Source: Sphingomonas sp. PL-96
GTDB lineage: Bacteria; Pseudomonadota; Alphaproteobacteria; Sphingomonadales; Sphingomonadaceae
Assembly: GCF_020707215.1 (NCBI RefSeq)
Contig: NZ_JAJFET010000005.1
Span: 1 to 64,000, forward strand
Length of the DNA stretch: 64,000 nt
Direction: 5' to 3'
In this document: positions 27,669 through 35,865 of the stretch, one piece after another
How positions within the stretch are numbered: position 1 is the first letter of the stretch
Layout of the letters: each line of letters starts with the position of its first letter
Notes under the pieces: model-generated
Database searches by the model: none
Told to the model about the DNA's origin: nothing
What the model saw: only the letters and a program-made list of their open reading frames with translations
Made by a program: the position numbers and the translations under genes

Positions 27669-28345
27669 AGGACCAGAAGCGGCCGAAACCGCCGGACATG
27701 ATCGACACGATCCGTCAGGACCCTGCTACCGTCCTGTACCCAGCAATGTGCGGCAAACGGCGTAGCTCGGACTCCGAACACCAGGCTCGGCTCGTATCCC
27801 TGGCTTGCCGCGATGCGGAGGAATGCCAGCGAATCCGGCAGGCATCGTGGGCGAACCGGCAGGTACCGGCGCGTCTGATGGAAAGTGTGGCCAAGCTCGG
27901 CAAGCCCGGGCCGGTCCCCGTTCACCGGGATCGAGCGGCGGGATGCGTACCGGGCGAGGACCTGGCGCAGCGGCAGCATCCGCAACTCCAGCCGGACAGA
28001 CATGCTGGCCCACGCGATCCGGCCGGCGAGCGCGGGCGGAACAGGCGCCGCTCCAGGTTCGCCATCGAAGATATCGGCGGTTGCGGATGTTGCGGCACGC
28101 CCCGGCAAGAAACGGGCGCCATCGTCTTGGCTCTGGCCGTCGGCGACGAGGAATCCGAGGCGCGCAAGCTGCGAGAAGCCCGCCTCCGTTCCGCAGAGCG
28201 GCGCGCCCTCCGTTGCCTTCTGTAGCAACGTTCCTGCAGCGGCGCTCAGTCGCCAGTATCGATCCGCACTCACGTCAAGCACGATCGTACAATCGTCGAA
28301 CCGCGCGAAACCCAGGGCTGGTCGTGTGCGATAGGAGGCGTTCAT
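27665..28345 (-). CDS. lasso peptide maturation protease (protein B, transglutaminase-like)
   Basis: Cysteine protease that recognises and removes the leader peptide. 226 aa from ATG 28345. The N-terminal ~70 residues (GFARFDDCTIVLDVSADRYWRLSAAAGTLLQ) form the PqqD-like leader-binding part (B1) fused to a transglutaminase-fold protease (B2) with a probable triad Cys168 (VRPRCLPDSLAF), His200 (FAAHCWVQ) and Asp212 (LTDRV). It follows the precursor gene after 41 nt, of which 25 nt form a stable hairpin, and overlaps the cyclase start by 4 nt. The upstream extension to 28543 would read through the precursor gene and is rejected. Confidence 0.92.
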   Translation of the reverse strand: MNASYRTRPALGFARFDDCTIVLDVSADRYWRLSAAAGTLLQKATEGAPLCGTEAGFSQLARLGFLVADGQSQDDGARFLPGRAATSATADIFDGEPGAAPVPPALAGRIAWASMSVRLELRMLPLRQVLARYASRRSIPVNGDRPGLAELGHTFHQTRRYLPVRPRCLPDSLAFLRIAASQGYEPSLVFGVRATPFAAHCWVQDGSRVLTDRVDHVRRFRPLLVL

Positions 28346-28355
28346 GACGAACAAA

Positions 28356-28380
28356 GGGCAGGCGCGCTCGGCGCCTGCCC
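28356..28380 (-). terminator. hairpin between lasso precursor and protease genes
   Basis: Perfect 10-bp stem GGGCAGGCGC/GCGCCTGCCC around a 5-nt loop, 6 nt after the precursor stop and 10 nt before the protease start, followed on the transcribed strand by TTTGTT. Such a hairpin can act as a leaky terminator or 3' stabiliser, letting the short precursor mRNA accumulate above the enzyme genes, as in other lasso clusters. Function is inferred; the stem itself is unambiguous. Confidence 0.75.
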
Positions 28381-28386
28381 TCCTGC

Positions 28387-28518
28387 TCACTCCGCTTCCA
28401 GGCCGAGCGGCTCGGCGATCACGCCGAACTCGGTGCGCGATCCGGGCGCGCCCTGGGTTTCGACGCTCGCCGCACCGAGGTCGACCGGCGTTTCGAGCTG
28501 TTCGTTCAGACGTTCCAT
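28387..28518 (-). CDS. lasso peptide precursor (protein A)
   Basis: 43-residue open frame directly upstream of the protease and cyclase, with AAGGAG 6 nt before ATG 28518. Leader: residues 1-22 (begins MERLNEQLETPVDLG, ends VETQ) carrying the conserved Thr at the penultimate leader position. Predicted core: residues 23-43, starting Gly1 and reading GAPGSRTE for the ring, then the tail FGVIAEPLGLEAE. Glu8 is placed for an 8-residue Gly1-Glu8 macrolactam ring. The 13-residue, acidic, hydrophobic tail has no Cys (class II lasso peptide); Phe9 or residues further along may act as plugs, which I cannot assign. I do not recognise this core as a described peptide, though I could not search. Confidence 0.9.
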   Translation of the reverse strand: MERLNEQLETPVDLGAASVETQGAPGSRTEFGVIAEPLGLEAE

Positions 28519-28627
28519 GACCTACTCCTTCGAAGCGCCGCATGAATTTTGCGGCCTCGGGAGAATGGGTCGAGGCGCCCGCAATACGAACTTTATACGC
28601 CTCCGATATGCCGAAAGTAGATAACCG
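28519..28627 (-). promoter_or_regulatory. leader/possible internal promoter of the lasso A-B-C genes
   Basis: The 109 nt between the gntR stop and the precursor start are clearly AT-richer than the flanks. On the minus strand they contain GTATAAAG and CGTATTGC at about 28581-28596 and a repeat-like TAC(T/G)TTCGG-type string. A promoter with a GntR-type operator here would allow the precursor and enzymes to be expressed independently of the upstream quorum-sensing genes. No convincing -35/-10 pair or full palindrome could be fixed by eye. Confidence 0.35.
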
Positions 28628-29233
28628 TCAGTCGCGCAGCAGCGCGCGGACGATCGCCGGAGCCGCACGCTGCCGCCGGCGATGATAGAGGCGCCACCCT
28701 GCGCGCAGCTGCCCGGCATCGGCGACAGCGGCGCTGGCCACCAGCCGCGCGAGCTCCTCTTCGATGCCGGCAAGGCAGGTCGGCTCGACCAGCCGGGCCG
28801 CATGCAGCCGCGCGTTCACGTCCCTCGCGGCGCGGCGATGCTCCTCGTTGGGGGAAGCTCCGGCAAGCCGTGCCACCAGCCAAGCCGTGCGCTCGGTGCC
28901 ATCGGCAGACGGATCCGTCGCCATGCCAGATGCCGCGAGCGCCGGAAGGTCGGCGCTGCGCAGTATGAGTCCGAGCAACTCGTCGCTCCACGCATAGAGG
29001 TCGGCAAGCGCCGGGGCGTCGACCATGGGCACGAGGAACCCGCCGCCCGGGCGCAGATCGACCAAGCCCTCGCCATGGAGCACGAAGAGCGCCTCGCGCA
29101 CCGGTGTCGCGCTTGCCGCCAGCACATCCGAAAGCGCAGCCGGGTCGAGCCTCGCGCCCGGGCGCACCACCCGGTTGAGGATCATATGCCGGAGCGCCTC
29201 ATGGACCCGTTCGGCTACCGGCCCGGCATTCAC
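28628..29233 (-). CDS. GntR-family transcriptional regulator (FadR/FCD type)
   Basis: 201-aa regulator. The N-terminal winged helix-turn-helix is clear: AERVHEALRHMILNRVVRPGARLDPAALSDVLAASATPVREALFVLHGEGLVDLRPGGGFLV. The C-terminal all-helical FCD-like ligand domain follows (EELLGLILRSADLPALA..., ARDVNARLHAARL). It overlaps the phyH stop by 4 nt and lies 109 nt upstream of the lasso precursor on the same strand, so it is the obvious local regulator of precursor and enzymes. GntR regulators are known neighbours in isopeptidase-type lasso clusters. Its effector is unknown. Confidence 0.9.
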   Translation of the reverse strand: MNAGPVAERVHEALRHMILNRVVRPGARLDPAALSDVLAASATPVREALFVLHGEGLVDLRPGGGFLVPMVDAPALADLYAWSDELLGLILRSADLPALAASGMATDPSADGTERTAWLVARLAGASPNEEHRRAARDVNARLHAARLVEPTCLAGIEEELARLVASAAVADAGQLRAGWRLYHRRRQRAAPAIVRALLRD

Positions 29234-30108
29234 CGCCCGGCCCGCTGGCGAGCTGCGAATGCCTCGACCATTTCGATCTGGTCGGGCCGCAGCGCATCCA
29301 CCGCGCCGATGGGTTGATCGGGCCCGTCACGCAGCAGGATCGATGGGCATTGGCCCTCGAAATTGCCGAGATTGGGACGATGCTGGCGATAGCCGACCAG
29401 CGCCGCGAGTTCGGGCGTGAAGTGCCGGGCGATCACCGGGGGATAGGCGAGCCACTGGTTCTCGTAAGGTTTCAGCCAGCCGGCCGAATAGCCGATGACG
29501 ATTCCGCGCCGGACCCCGCCCGTCCGGTTGGCACCAGCGCCGTGAAGCGTCGAGCCGAGGAACAGGAGCGCCGAATCCGGCTGCATTGCGGCCGCGACGG
29601 CTTCCGCTTCCGGATCATGGCTCGCCGCATGCCGGCCATGGCTGCGTGGCCAGACCAGGGTTGCGCCATTGTCTGGGGTGAACGGCGTCAGCGGCCAGAT
29701 GACGTTGACGAGGTACTCGGCGGCACCCGGCTCGACGCGCCACATCTCCTGGTCGCGATGCGGCACTTGCTGCGGTGCCGCCGGATGCACCGCAATCGCC
29801 TGGGCGACATTGAGCTGCACCGTGTCGCACCAGCGCGTCAGCAGCCGCTCGACGATCTCGACGACGAGTGGGTGCCGGACCAGCGCCTCCGCGTGGGATG
29901 AGCGCGCCAGCAGGCGTCCGAAGCGCTTCGTGGTCTCGCCGTAGAAGTTGCCCTGGCCGAACGGCGTTCGTGCGAAATCGCGTGCCAGGTCGCTGTCCAG
30001 CCGGGCCAGCGTTTCGGCCGGAAGCAGGTTGGGGATGATGCAATAGCCTTGGTCGAGTAGAAGCTCCCGCCACTCGTCGGCGCTGGCCGGGATCGCGGAC
30101 ACGCTCAT
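29230..30108 (-). CDS. phytanoyl-CoA dioxygenase (PhyH) family protein
   Basis: Predicted Fe(II)/2-oxoglutarate oxygenase, 292 aa from ATG 30108. Iron ligands fit His117-x-Asp119 (PHRDQEMW) and a distal His189 (STLHGAGANRT), with Arg200/201 for 2-oxoglutarate (GGVRRGIVIGY). Start overlaps the luxI stop by 4 nt and its stop overlaps gntR, so all three are translationally coupled. A luxR-luxI-phyH linkage is, as I recall, reported for Sphingomonadaceae; substrate unknown. Because the lasso genes follow on the same strand, hydroxylation of either an acyl-homoserine lactone side chain or the lasso peptide are both possible. The upstream frame extension to 30453 lies within luxI and is rejected. 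Confidence 0.88.
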   Translation of the reverse strand: MSVSAIPASADEWRELLLDQGYCIIPNLLPAETLARLDSDLARDFARTPFGQGNFYGETTKRFGRLLARSSHAEALVRHPLVVEIVERLLTRWCDTVQLNVAQAIAVHPAAPQQVPHRDQEMWRVEPGAAEYLVNVIWPLTPFTPDNGATLVWPRSHGRHAASHDPEAEAVAAAMQPDSALLFLGSTLHGAGANRTGGVRRGIVIGYSAGWLKPYENQWLAYPPVIARHFTPELAALVGYRQHRPNLGNFEGQCPSILLRDGPDQPIGAVDALRPDQIEMVEAFAARQRAGR

Positions 30109-30713
30109 GCCGCAAGCGCCTCTGCTGGTGCCACCGCGACGATGCCGGCGGCAGCGAGCCGGGGCCGGGTATCGGCATCGATCGTGATCTCGATCGCGAC
30201 CAGCATCTCGCCTTGGATGATCTGCGGCAACCCGAGCGGGCGGCAGCGCCACCCGAAGGCGAGGATCTGCTGGAACCAGCTCATGCCCGTGATCGCGCTG
30301 TACGCCCTGATGCCGGTCGCATGGGCATGGTCGACCAGCGCAACCACGAGCGCATTGCGAAGCTCGCGGCGCCTGTGGGCGGTGAGCGACCGGTCGAGGC
30401 AGAAGCGGGTGATCTCGAATACATGACGGTCCGTCGGGACGCCTGCCTCGCACAGCATCGGGAACAGGTCGCCCAACAGGTGGGGGCGCGTCGTCGGCAG
30501 GAGCCGCGTGGAGGCAAGGTGCTTCCCGTCATCGTCGGTAATGACGAGGTAGCGCGCCGCCTCGTTGTCGAACTGGTCGACCTCGTAGGTGCCGGCGAGC
30601 ACCGGCACGTCCCATCCGAGCAGATCGACAAACACCTGCTTGCGCGCTGCGAACATGTTGCGAAGCACTGCATGCCGCGTTGGATCGGCTTTGGCTTGGA
30701 TCAACTGGATCAT
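30105..30713 (-). CDS. luxI: acyl-homoserine-lactone synthase (LuxI family)
   Basis: Makes the quorum-sensing signal from S-adenosylmethionine and an acyl donor. 202 aa from ATG 30713, with AGGAG 8 nt upstream. All invariant LuxI residues are present at near-canonical positions: Arg24, Phe28, Trp34, Asp46, Asp49, Arg70, Glu100 and Arg103 (FAARKQVFVDLLGWDVP, EVDQFDNEAARYLV, HVFEITRFCLD). Acyl-chain length cannot be predicted here. It lies 52 nt after the luxR stop and is coupled to phyH. Confidence 0.93.
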   Translation of the reverse strand: MIQLIQAKADPTRHAVLRNMFAARKQVFVDLLGWDVPVLAGTYEVDQFDNEAARYLVITDDDGKHLASTRLLPTTRPHLLGDLFPMLCEAGVPTDRHVFEITRFCLDRSLTAHRRRELRNALVVALVDHAHATGIRAYSAITGMSWFQQILAFGWRCRPLGLPQIIQGEMLVAIEITIDADTRPRLAAAGIVAVAPAEALAA

Positions 30714-30765
30714 GGCGGGCTCTCCTTTGGCCGCAGCCATGATCCTTGTTCCGGCTGCTCCCTCG

Positions 30766-31536
30766 CTATCCCCCGAAAGGGGGATGGCCCCGCCTCAGCA
30801 CGTCACCGAAGCTGATCGTCCCGTCGAACAAGGTCCGGATGATCAGGGATGTCCGCTTGCTCACATCATAGCGCTCGCACGCCTGCTTGACATGGCTCCT
30901 TACCGTCTCCTCGCCGACATCGAGGATCCGGCTGGTTTCCCAGTCACTCTTGCCCCGGGCGATCCACAGCAGGCAGTCACGCTGGCGGTCCGTCAGCCTA
31001 GGGGCGTTCTCCACTTGGCGTCCCCGCCCGATCCACACCCGCCGCGCGGCCTCGAACGCGAACGCGCCGGCGAGCTGGGCCAGCGGCAGCTCGTCGCATG
31101 GCAGGCCGCGGCCCGCAGGGCGCGCGAAGGAACAGGAGCCACGTGCTTCGCCAGGTACATGCGCGGGGACGGTGAAGCCATCGCCGATCCCCTGCTGGCG
31201 GCCAAGTTCCAGTGTCCTGTGGTCCGCCGGCGTGAGCGCAATCATGTCGGGGATGCGCGACCAGCAGAAGCCGACGCTCGTCACATGGCTCGCGCGGTGG
31301 ACCGGATCGGAGATGCCAAGCGCATGGCGATCATAATAGTCGGCCCACGCCTCCGGATAGTTGTGGATGCGGATTGCGTCGGCAGTCGCAGCCTCGATGT
31401 CGACATGATGGGTCAGAGCGAAATATTCGAAGCCAAGCTGGACCGTGAGATGGCCAACGGCGTCGGCGAGGTCGTCGGCGCTCTGCGCCGCCTCGACGAG
31501 GTTCATCAGTTCGACCGCCATCGCGTGCATGCGCAT
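30766..31536 (-). CDS. luxR: LuxR-family quorum-sensing regulator
   Basis: Acyl-homoserine-lactone receptor and transcription factor, 256 aa. The N-terminal autoinducer-binding domain shows YPEAWADYYDRHALGISDPVHRASHVTSVGFCW (conserved W, Y, D, P, W). The C-terminal LuxR helix-turn-helix is LTDRQRDCLLWIARGKSDWETSRILDVGEETVRSHVKQACERYDVSKRTSLI. The longest start (31536) is given; ATGs at 31530 and 31521 are equally plausible and no strong ribosome site decides. It is the first gene of the minus-strand series luxR-luxI-phyH-gntR-lasso A-B-C. Confidence 0.93.
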   Translation of the reverse strand: MRMHAMAVELMNLVEAAQSADDLADAVGHLTVQLGFEYFALTHHVDIEAATADAIRIHNYPEAWADYYDRHALGISDPVHRASHVTSVGFCWSRIPDMIALTPADHRTLELGRQQGIGDGFTVPAHVPGEARGSCSFARPAGRGLPCDELPLAQLAGAFAFEAARRVWIGRGRQVENAPRLTDRQRDCLLWIARGKSDWETSRILDVGEETVRSHVKQACERYDVSKRTSLIIRTLFDGTISFGDVLRRGHPPFGG

Positions 31537-31744
31537 CGCGCATCAACCCGGCTGCGAGCGGTGCTTCAAGCCACCGGCGCCCTCGCGACCGTCCCTTCCC
31601 GTCGCTGCGCGCACCGCGCCGGGGCCTCAGTCCGGCATGGCACGCATTGCTGGAAGGCACGACGCTATCACATCCACCCGCCGGCCCCAAGCGAGGCGCC
31701 CGAACGGGCGGCGGGCATGTCTCGCCCTTTCTCAATGCCATGGC

Positions 31745-32627
31745 ATGGCTGATCCGGCTGGCGGCCGGGACTGGCGCGATCCCGCGCCCTATCGGCGGCT
31801 CGCCCGCATCGATCGGGCGGGACTGATGTGGGAATGGCTGCGCCGCGACCCGGCCTACGTCGCCTGGTATACCAGCGCGAGCAAGGCGACTGGCAGCAGC
31901 GGAGCCGCCCCTTGCGGGCTTGCGCACTGGGGGCTTCACTTTCGCCGAGGATCCCGTCGTCCCGGCGCCGGAGGCGCGCATCCTGTGGCATGCGGACCTC
32001 GATCCCGGCGCGCTGCCCGTGCGGGTCGAGCCCCTCCCGGCTGCTAATCCCGATGCGATCGACCTCGACCGGCTGGCCCCATGGCTGACCGTGGTGGCTG
32101 GGGCGGAGTGCCAGGAGCATGCCGTCCTGACCAATGGCTGGCAGCGTATCCGCATCGACGTAGAGTCCGGCTCGCTAATGGCTGGCGGCCCCGTGCTGCT
32201 TCGCTACCAATTGCAAGGTGTCGCCACGGCTGAACCGCGGCTGTTGCCGCTCCGCCGCCTGATGGCGCTGTGCCGATCCGGCCGCTTTGCCTCGACGCTT
32301 TTCCCCCATGATCCGCGCACTGGGCGGTGGGTGGAGTGCCTGCGGGTCGCCGACGCCCGCGCAGGCGGCGCCAGTTACCGCGACATCGCGCTGGCGCTGT
32401 TCGGCGACGCGCGTGTTGCGAGCGAGTGGCACGCGGGCGGGCGGTCGCTGCACTCGCGGGTTCGGCGGCTGGCCAAGGCCGCTGGCGATCTGGCGGCAGG
32501 CGGATATCGCAACCTGCTGCGACCACGACCTCCATCCCGGCATGCGGCGGCGAAGCACGAGACGGGGGCGGATGACCAGCCTTGGCACTGCGCCTGCGGC
32601 CCCACGGCGCGGCCGGATCACGTGTGA
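31745..32627 (+). pseudogene. DUF6499/DUF2285 protein, frameshifted
   Basis: ICE accessory gene of unknown function. The N-terminal DUF6499-like piece (DWRDPAPYRRLARIDRAGLMWEWLRRDPAYVAWY) starts at ATG 31745. After WGLHF the frame is lost: removing one T in the CACTTTCGCC run near 31940 restores the continuation AEDPVVPAPEARILWHADLDPGALPV, which then runs through the DUF2285 region (LRYQLQGVATAEPRLLPLRRLMALCR, ASYRDIALALFGDARVASEWHAGGRSLHSRVRRLAKAAGDLAAGGYRNLLR) to the stop. It resembles the intact gene at 32899-33681 end to end, so the two are tandem paralogues. Confidence 0.82.
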
Positions 32628-32898
32628 TGCGGTTCCTCGCCCCGCCCGGGGGTGTCAACTTCGCCAAGTGCCCTTTTCGACTCTGCTGCTCGATTGCCCG
32701 ACACGGCATCCTTGCGGAACCGGCGGCAAGCGGTCGCCGGGTCGAGCCCGGAGGGCTGCCATGAACGGCGAGAGCCTCGCACGCATATTCCACCATGTGC
32801 TCCTGTTCGGCCTCATGACGCGGGTGCGCGTCGACACGCCCGCCGCCTGCACGACTACGCCGCGCGGGCTGGGCTGAACGGCCGGCGGCTGATGTCCC

Positions 32899-33681
32899 GT
32901 GGCCGCTTCCCTGAAACGGGATCTGCCGGCGGCCACAGCCTGTCGCGACCTCGCCGGTGCCGCTCCGGCCGACCTTGCCTGGGAATGGCTCCGGCGCGAC
33001 CCCGACTATCGTCGGCTTGCCAGCCCGGCGCGTGCGCCCGCGACCGGTATTGTGACGATCGTCGATGCCGCCCCGCCCGACTGTACGGCGCGCTGGGGAT
33101 GCTTGGCCATGCCGTCGGCCGGCCGGCCATGGATGGACACGCCACTCCTATGGAGTGCCGACGTCGACCCCTCGGTTCTGCAGGTCATCGCGCTGCCGCT
33201 CTCCGACCGGGCCGGTGCGGCCTTCGACCTCGCCCGGTGCGGAGTGATGGCAACCGCCGTTGCCGGGGCCCGCTGCCAGCACATCCTGCTTAGCAACGGT
33301 GCCGGCAGCGTTCGCCTGGATGTGCTATCCGGCTCGTTGCTGGACGGACCGGTGTCGCTGGTCCACGTCCTGCCGGGCATGGAGGAGAGCGCCCCTGCGC
33401 TGGCCGCGCTGCGGCGATTTCTCCATCTGCGGCACGCCGGGCGTTTTCCCGGACTCGCCGCGCGCGCTCGCCAGCGCCTTCGGCGGCAGGTCATGGCGTT
33501 GCGCGCCCATGATGCGCTAGCCGAGGGAGCAAGCATTCGGGACATCGGCGTGATGCTCTTCGGACGCGAGCGGGTCCAGGACGAATGGGCCGACGAGGCG
33601 CTCAAGTCGCAATCCCGCCGGCTGATCACGCTAGCCCGCGAGATGGCGGCGGGAGGCTACAAAGCGCTCCTGCGCTGGTGA
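32899..33681 (+). CDS. DUF6499/DUF2285 domain protein
   Basis: 260-aa protein, GTG start at 32899. It has the N-terminal LAWEWLRRDPDYRRLA motif of DUF6499 and a C-terminal DUF2285 part (ALRRFLHLRHAGRFPGLAARARQRLRRQVMALRAHDALAEGASIRDIGVMLFGRERVQDEWADEALKSQSRRLITLAREMAAGGYKALLRW), which contains a helix-turn-helix-like core. Proteins of this kind sit near relaxase and ardC genes of alphaproteobacterial ICEs and may be DNA-binding transfer regulators; function is not established. Intact paralogue of the frameshifted gene just upstream. Confidence 0.85.
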   Translation: MAASLKRDLPAATACRDLAGAAPADLAWEWLRRDPDYRRLASPARAPATGIVTIVDAAPPDCTARWGCLAMPSAGRPWMDTPLLWSADVDPSVLQVIALPLSDRAGAAFDLARCGVMATAVAGARCQHILLSNGAGSVRLDVLSGSLLDGPVSLVHVLPGMEESAPALAALRRFLHLRHAGRFPGLAARARQRLRRQVMALRAHDALAEGASIRDIGVMLFGRERVQDEWADEALKSQSRRLITLAREMAAGGYKALLRW

Positions 33682-34212
33682 CCGCCCGCTGCTCGTTCAG
33701 ATACCGGTCAGCAAGCTCCCATCCATCGACGGCATGGCAGCCGCCGATGTTGCAGGTGCCATCGTGCCGACCCGCGACGGGAGGGGATCGGCCCGCCCCG
33801 CCCCGACGGCATTCGAAACGCTTAGAAGCAGAATTTCAGGACGTGCCGGGAAAGGCGCCCCGTGCGGCCAGCGCACGACCGCGCTCTCGCGGCTGCGCCG
33901 CCGAGCCGCCTCGCGTCTCGGCCATTCGGCTTCGATCCCTGGCGTAGGCCGGCCTGACGGCCGGCTGGCGGTCGCCCCGGTTAGCGGCGGCGTTGCTTGT
34001 GGCCTTCCCGTATCGGCGGGTGCGGGCGGCGCTCCCGGCTAGGCCCGTCGCGGCCGGCGCAACCCCGTCGCTCCCGCTCGGGGTGCTCCAGTTCCTTTCG
34101 CCCTTCCGGTGCCCCGGCCGCTGGAGCCGGGCCTCTCGGGGAGCGCTTGCCGCCCACCCCCGCCTCTGCGGGGAGGCCATGGGGCTTTTTGGGGCGGCGT
34201 GGAGGACGAGCC
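33682..34212. promoter_or_regulatory. 531-nt GC-rich leader upstream of ardC with hairpins
   Basis: No supported gene. Visible structure: GCCGGCC (33948-33954)/GGCCGGC (33959-33965) and CCCCGC (34158-34163)/GCGGGG (34168-34173), plus runs of GC-rich imperfect palindromes between them. This is the promoter and untranslated region of the ardC-DUF2958 pair. Because ardC-type antirestriction genes are sometimes expressed from single-stranded DNA promoters on entry into a recipient, folded structure here is of interest, but that is inference. Confidence 0.4.
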
Positions 34213-35178
34213 ATGCCGAGATATTCCAAGCGGAGCGCGCGCCGAGAGGTAGCGGAGAGGAAGGAGGATAGCCGGGTCAATCTCTATGACGAGGTGACCG
34301 CCCGGGTCGTCGCTGAACTGGAGGCGGGGCGCTTGCCCTGGGTGCAGCCATGGGACCGGACCGGGGGGACGGGCCCGGGCCTGCCGCGCAATGCACTCAC
34401 CGCGCGTTCCTATTCGGGGGTGAATGTCCTGATCCTGTGGGGCGCGGTGATCGAGCACGGCTTCCCGTCGCAATCGTGGCTCACCTTCCGGCAGGCCCAG
34501 GAAGCAGGCGGATGCGTCCGCAAGGGCGAGCGCGGGCAGACGGTGGTCTATGCCGACCGCTTCACCCCGGAGGCCGAAAGGCAGCGCGCCGAGCGCGAGG
34601 GCGGCGAAGCCAGGGCGGTGCCCTTCCTCAAGCGGTTCACCGTCTTCAATGTCGCGCAATGCGAGGGACTGCGCGAGGGCCTCGCCTCGGACCCCGCCCC
34701 GCTGCCTGAGCGGGAGCTCGTTCCCGTGGCCGAGGCGCTGATCGCAGCATCGGGCGTGGATTTCCGCATCGGCGGCGACAAGGCGTTCTACGCGCCGGGG
34801 CCCGACTTCGTGCAGGTTCCGCCGCAGCCCGCGTTCTTCGAGCAGGTCGATTACTACCGGACCTGCCTTCACGAGCTGACCCATGCCACCGGACATCCGA
34901 GCCGACTTGGCCGCGACCTTCTCAACGCCTTCGGCAGCAAGGACTATGCCCGCGAGGAACTGGTCGCCGAGATGGGATCGGCCTTCCTCTGCGCTGCGCT
35001 CGGCATCGAGCCGACCGTGCGGCATGCCGATTACATCGGCGCATGGCTGGAGGTGCTGCGCGAGGACAGCCGCGCGATCTTCCGTGCGGCGAGCGCGGCC
35101 AGCAAGGCCGCCGACTGGTTGCTCGCCCGGCATCACGACGCGCAGGAAATGCGGGTCGAGGGGGGGATCGCAGCATGA
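34213..35178 (+). CDS. ardC: ArdC-type antirestriction protein
   Basis: Protects incoming DNA from restriction during conjugation. 321 aa from ATG 34213. The N-terminal ssDNA-binding ArdC domain is visible (NLYDEVTARVVAELEAGRLPWVQPWDR, PRNALTARSYSGVNVLILWGAV, SQSWLTFRQAQEAGGCVRKGERGQTVVYADRF), and the C-terminal zincin-like metallopeptidase has HELTHATGH (zinc ligands His220 and His224, catalytic Glu221) followed by YAREELVAEMGSAFLCAALG. Complete. It overlaps the DUF2958 gene by 4 nt. Confidence 0.93.
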   Translation: MPRYSKRSARREVAERKEDSRVNLYDEVTARVVAELEAGRLPWVQPWDRTGGTGPGLPRNALTARSYSGVNVLILWGAVIEHGFPSQSWLTFRQAQEAGGCVRKGERGQTVVYADRFTPEAERQRAEREGGEARAVPFLKRFTVFNVAQCEGLREGLASDPAPLPERELVPVAEALIAASGVDFRIGGDKAFYAPGPDFVQVPPQPAFFEQVDYYRTCLHELTHATGHPSRLGRDLLNAFGSKDYAREELVAEMGSAFLCAALGIEPTVRHADYIGAWLEVLREDSRAIFRAASAASKAADWLLARHHDAQEMRVEGGIAA

Positions 35179-35633
35179 TCCTCCTTACCCCGGAACTCCG
35201 CTACGCCTTGCGCGCCAACGGCATCGCGCGGCGCGCAGCAGACCGCGACGGGAAGTCCGCGCCGGACCCTGCCCCGGTGGTCAAGCTGTTCAACCCGATA
35301 GGCTCGGCGACGTGGCTCGCGACCGAGCTTGCCGACGACGGCGACACCCTGTTCGGCTTGGCCGACCTCGGCTTTGGCTGTCCCGAGCTTGGATGCTTCA
35401 GCTTGTCGGAGATCGCCTCGATCCGGCTTCCGTATGGCTTGCAGATAGAGCGCGACCTCGGCTTTGCGAGCGCGCATCCGCTGTCGGTCTGGGCCGAATG
35501 GACGCGCCGCGCAGGCTCGATCCTTTGGGCGGAGCAGCTTCTAGGCTCCGGCGATGCATCGCATCGCGGGAATGCTGCGGAGGGCGAAACCCTCCTCCGC
35601 GGCGCTGCCGCGGCCGAGGGGAATCCCGAATGA
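35175..35633 (+). CDS. DUF2958 domain protein
   Basis: 152-aa protein starting ILLTPELRYALRANGIARR with the DUF2958 signatures PVVKLFNPIGSATWLATEL, GDTLFGLADLGFGCPELGCFSLSEIASI and YGLQIERDLGF. The family is common in plasmids and ICEs directly behind ardC, as here (4-nt overlap). No biochemical role is known; co-location suggests a part in establishment or antirestriction. Confidence 0.9.
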   Translation: MILLTPELRYALRANGIARRAADRDGKSAPDPAPVVKLFNPIGSATWLATELADDGDTLFGLADLGFGCPELGCFSLSEIASIRLPYGLQIERDLGFASAHPLSVWAEWTRRAGSILWAEQLLGSGDASHRGNAAEGETLLRGAAAAEGNPE

Positions 35634-35865
35634 AGGTGGAATGACGCGCGGCGACGCGCGGCGCCGCCACCCCGAAGCCGGGCCGTCCTCCCGGAAAGAA
35701 CGACGGACCGGTACTCACAAGCACGACGGGACGACGGGCGGTGGCGACACCGCCCGTCAGCTCCTCCAAGAAAATTGCGCGCGCGGCCTCGCCCGAGGGC
35801 TCGGCCGCGCGCATGAATAGTGTCGAAACCGATGCTTGCCGTGCTCACACGGCGAAGGAGGTTGA

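Noticed and set aside
28346..28543. Upstream extension of the lasso protease frame
   Set aside because: It runs through the hairpin and the precursor gene; ATG 28345 gives the normal PqqD-like N-terminus.
32652..33293. 213-aa plus-strand frame between and over the DUF2285 genes
   Set aside because: Overlaps the start of the intact DUF2285 gene in another frame and has no recognisable domain.
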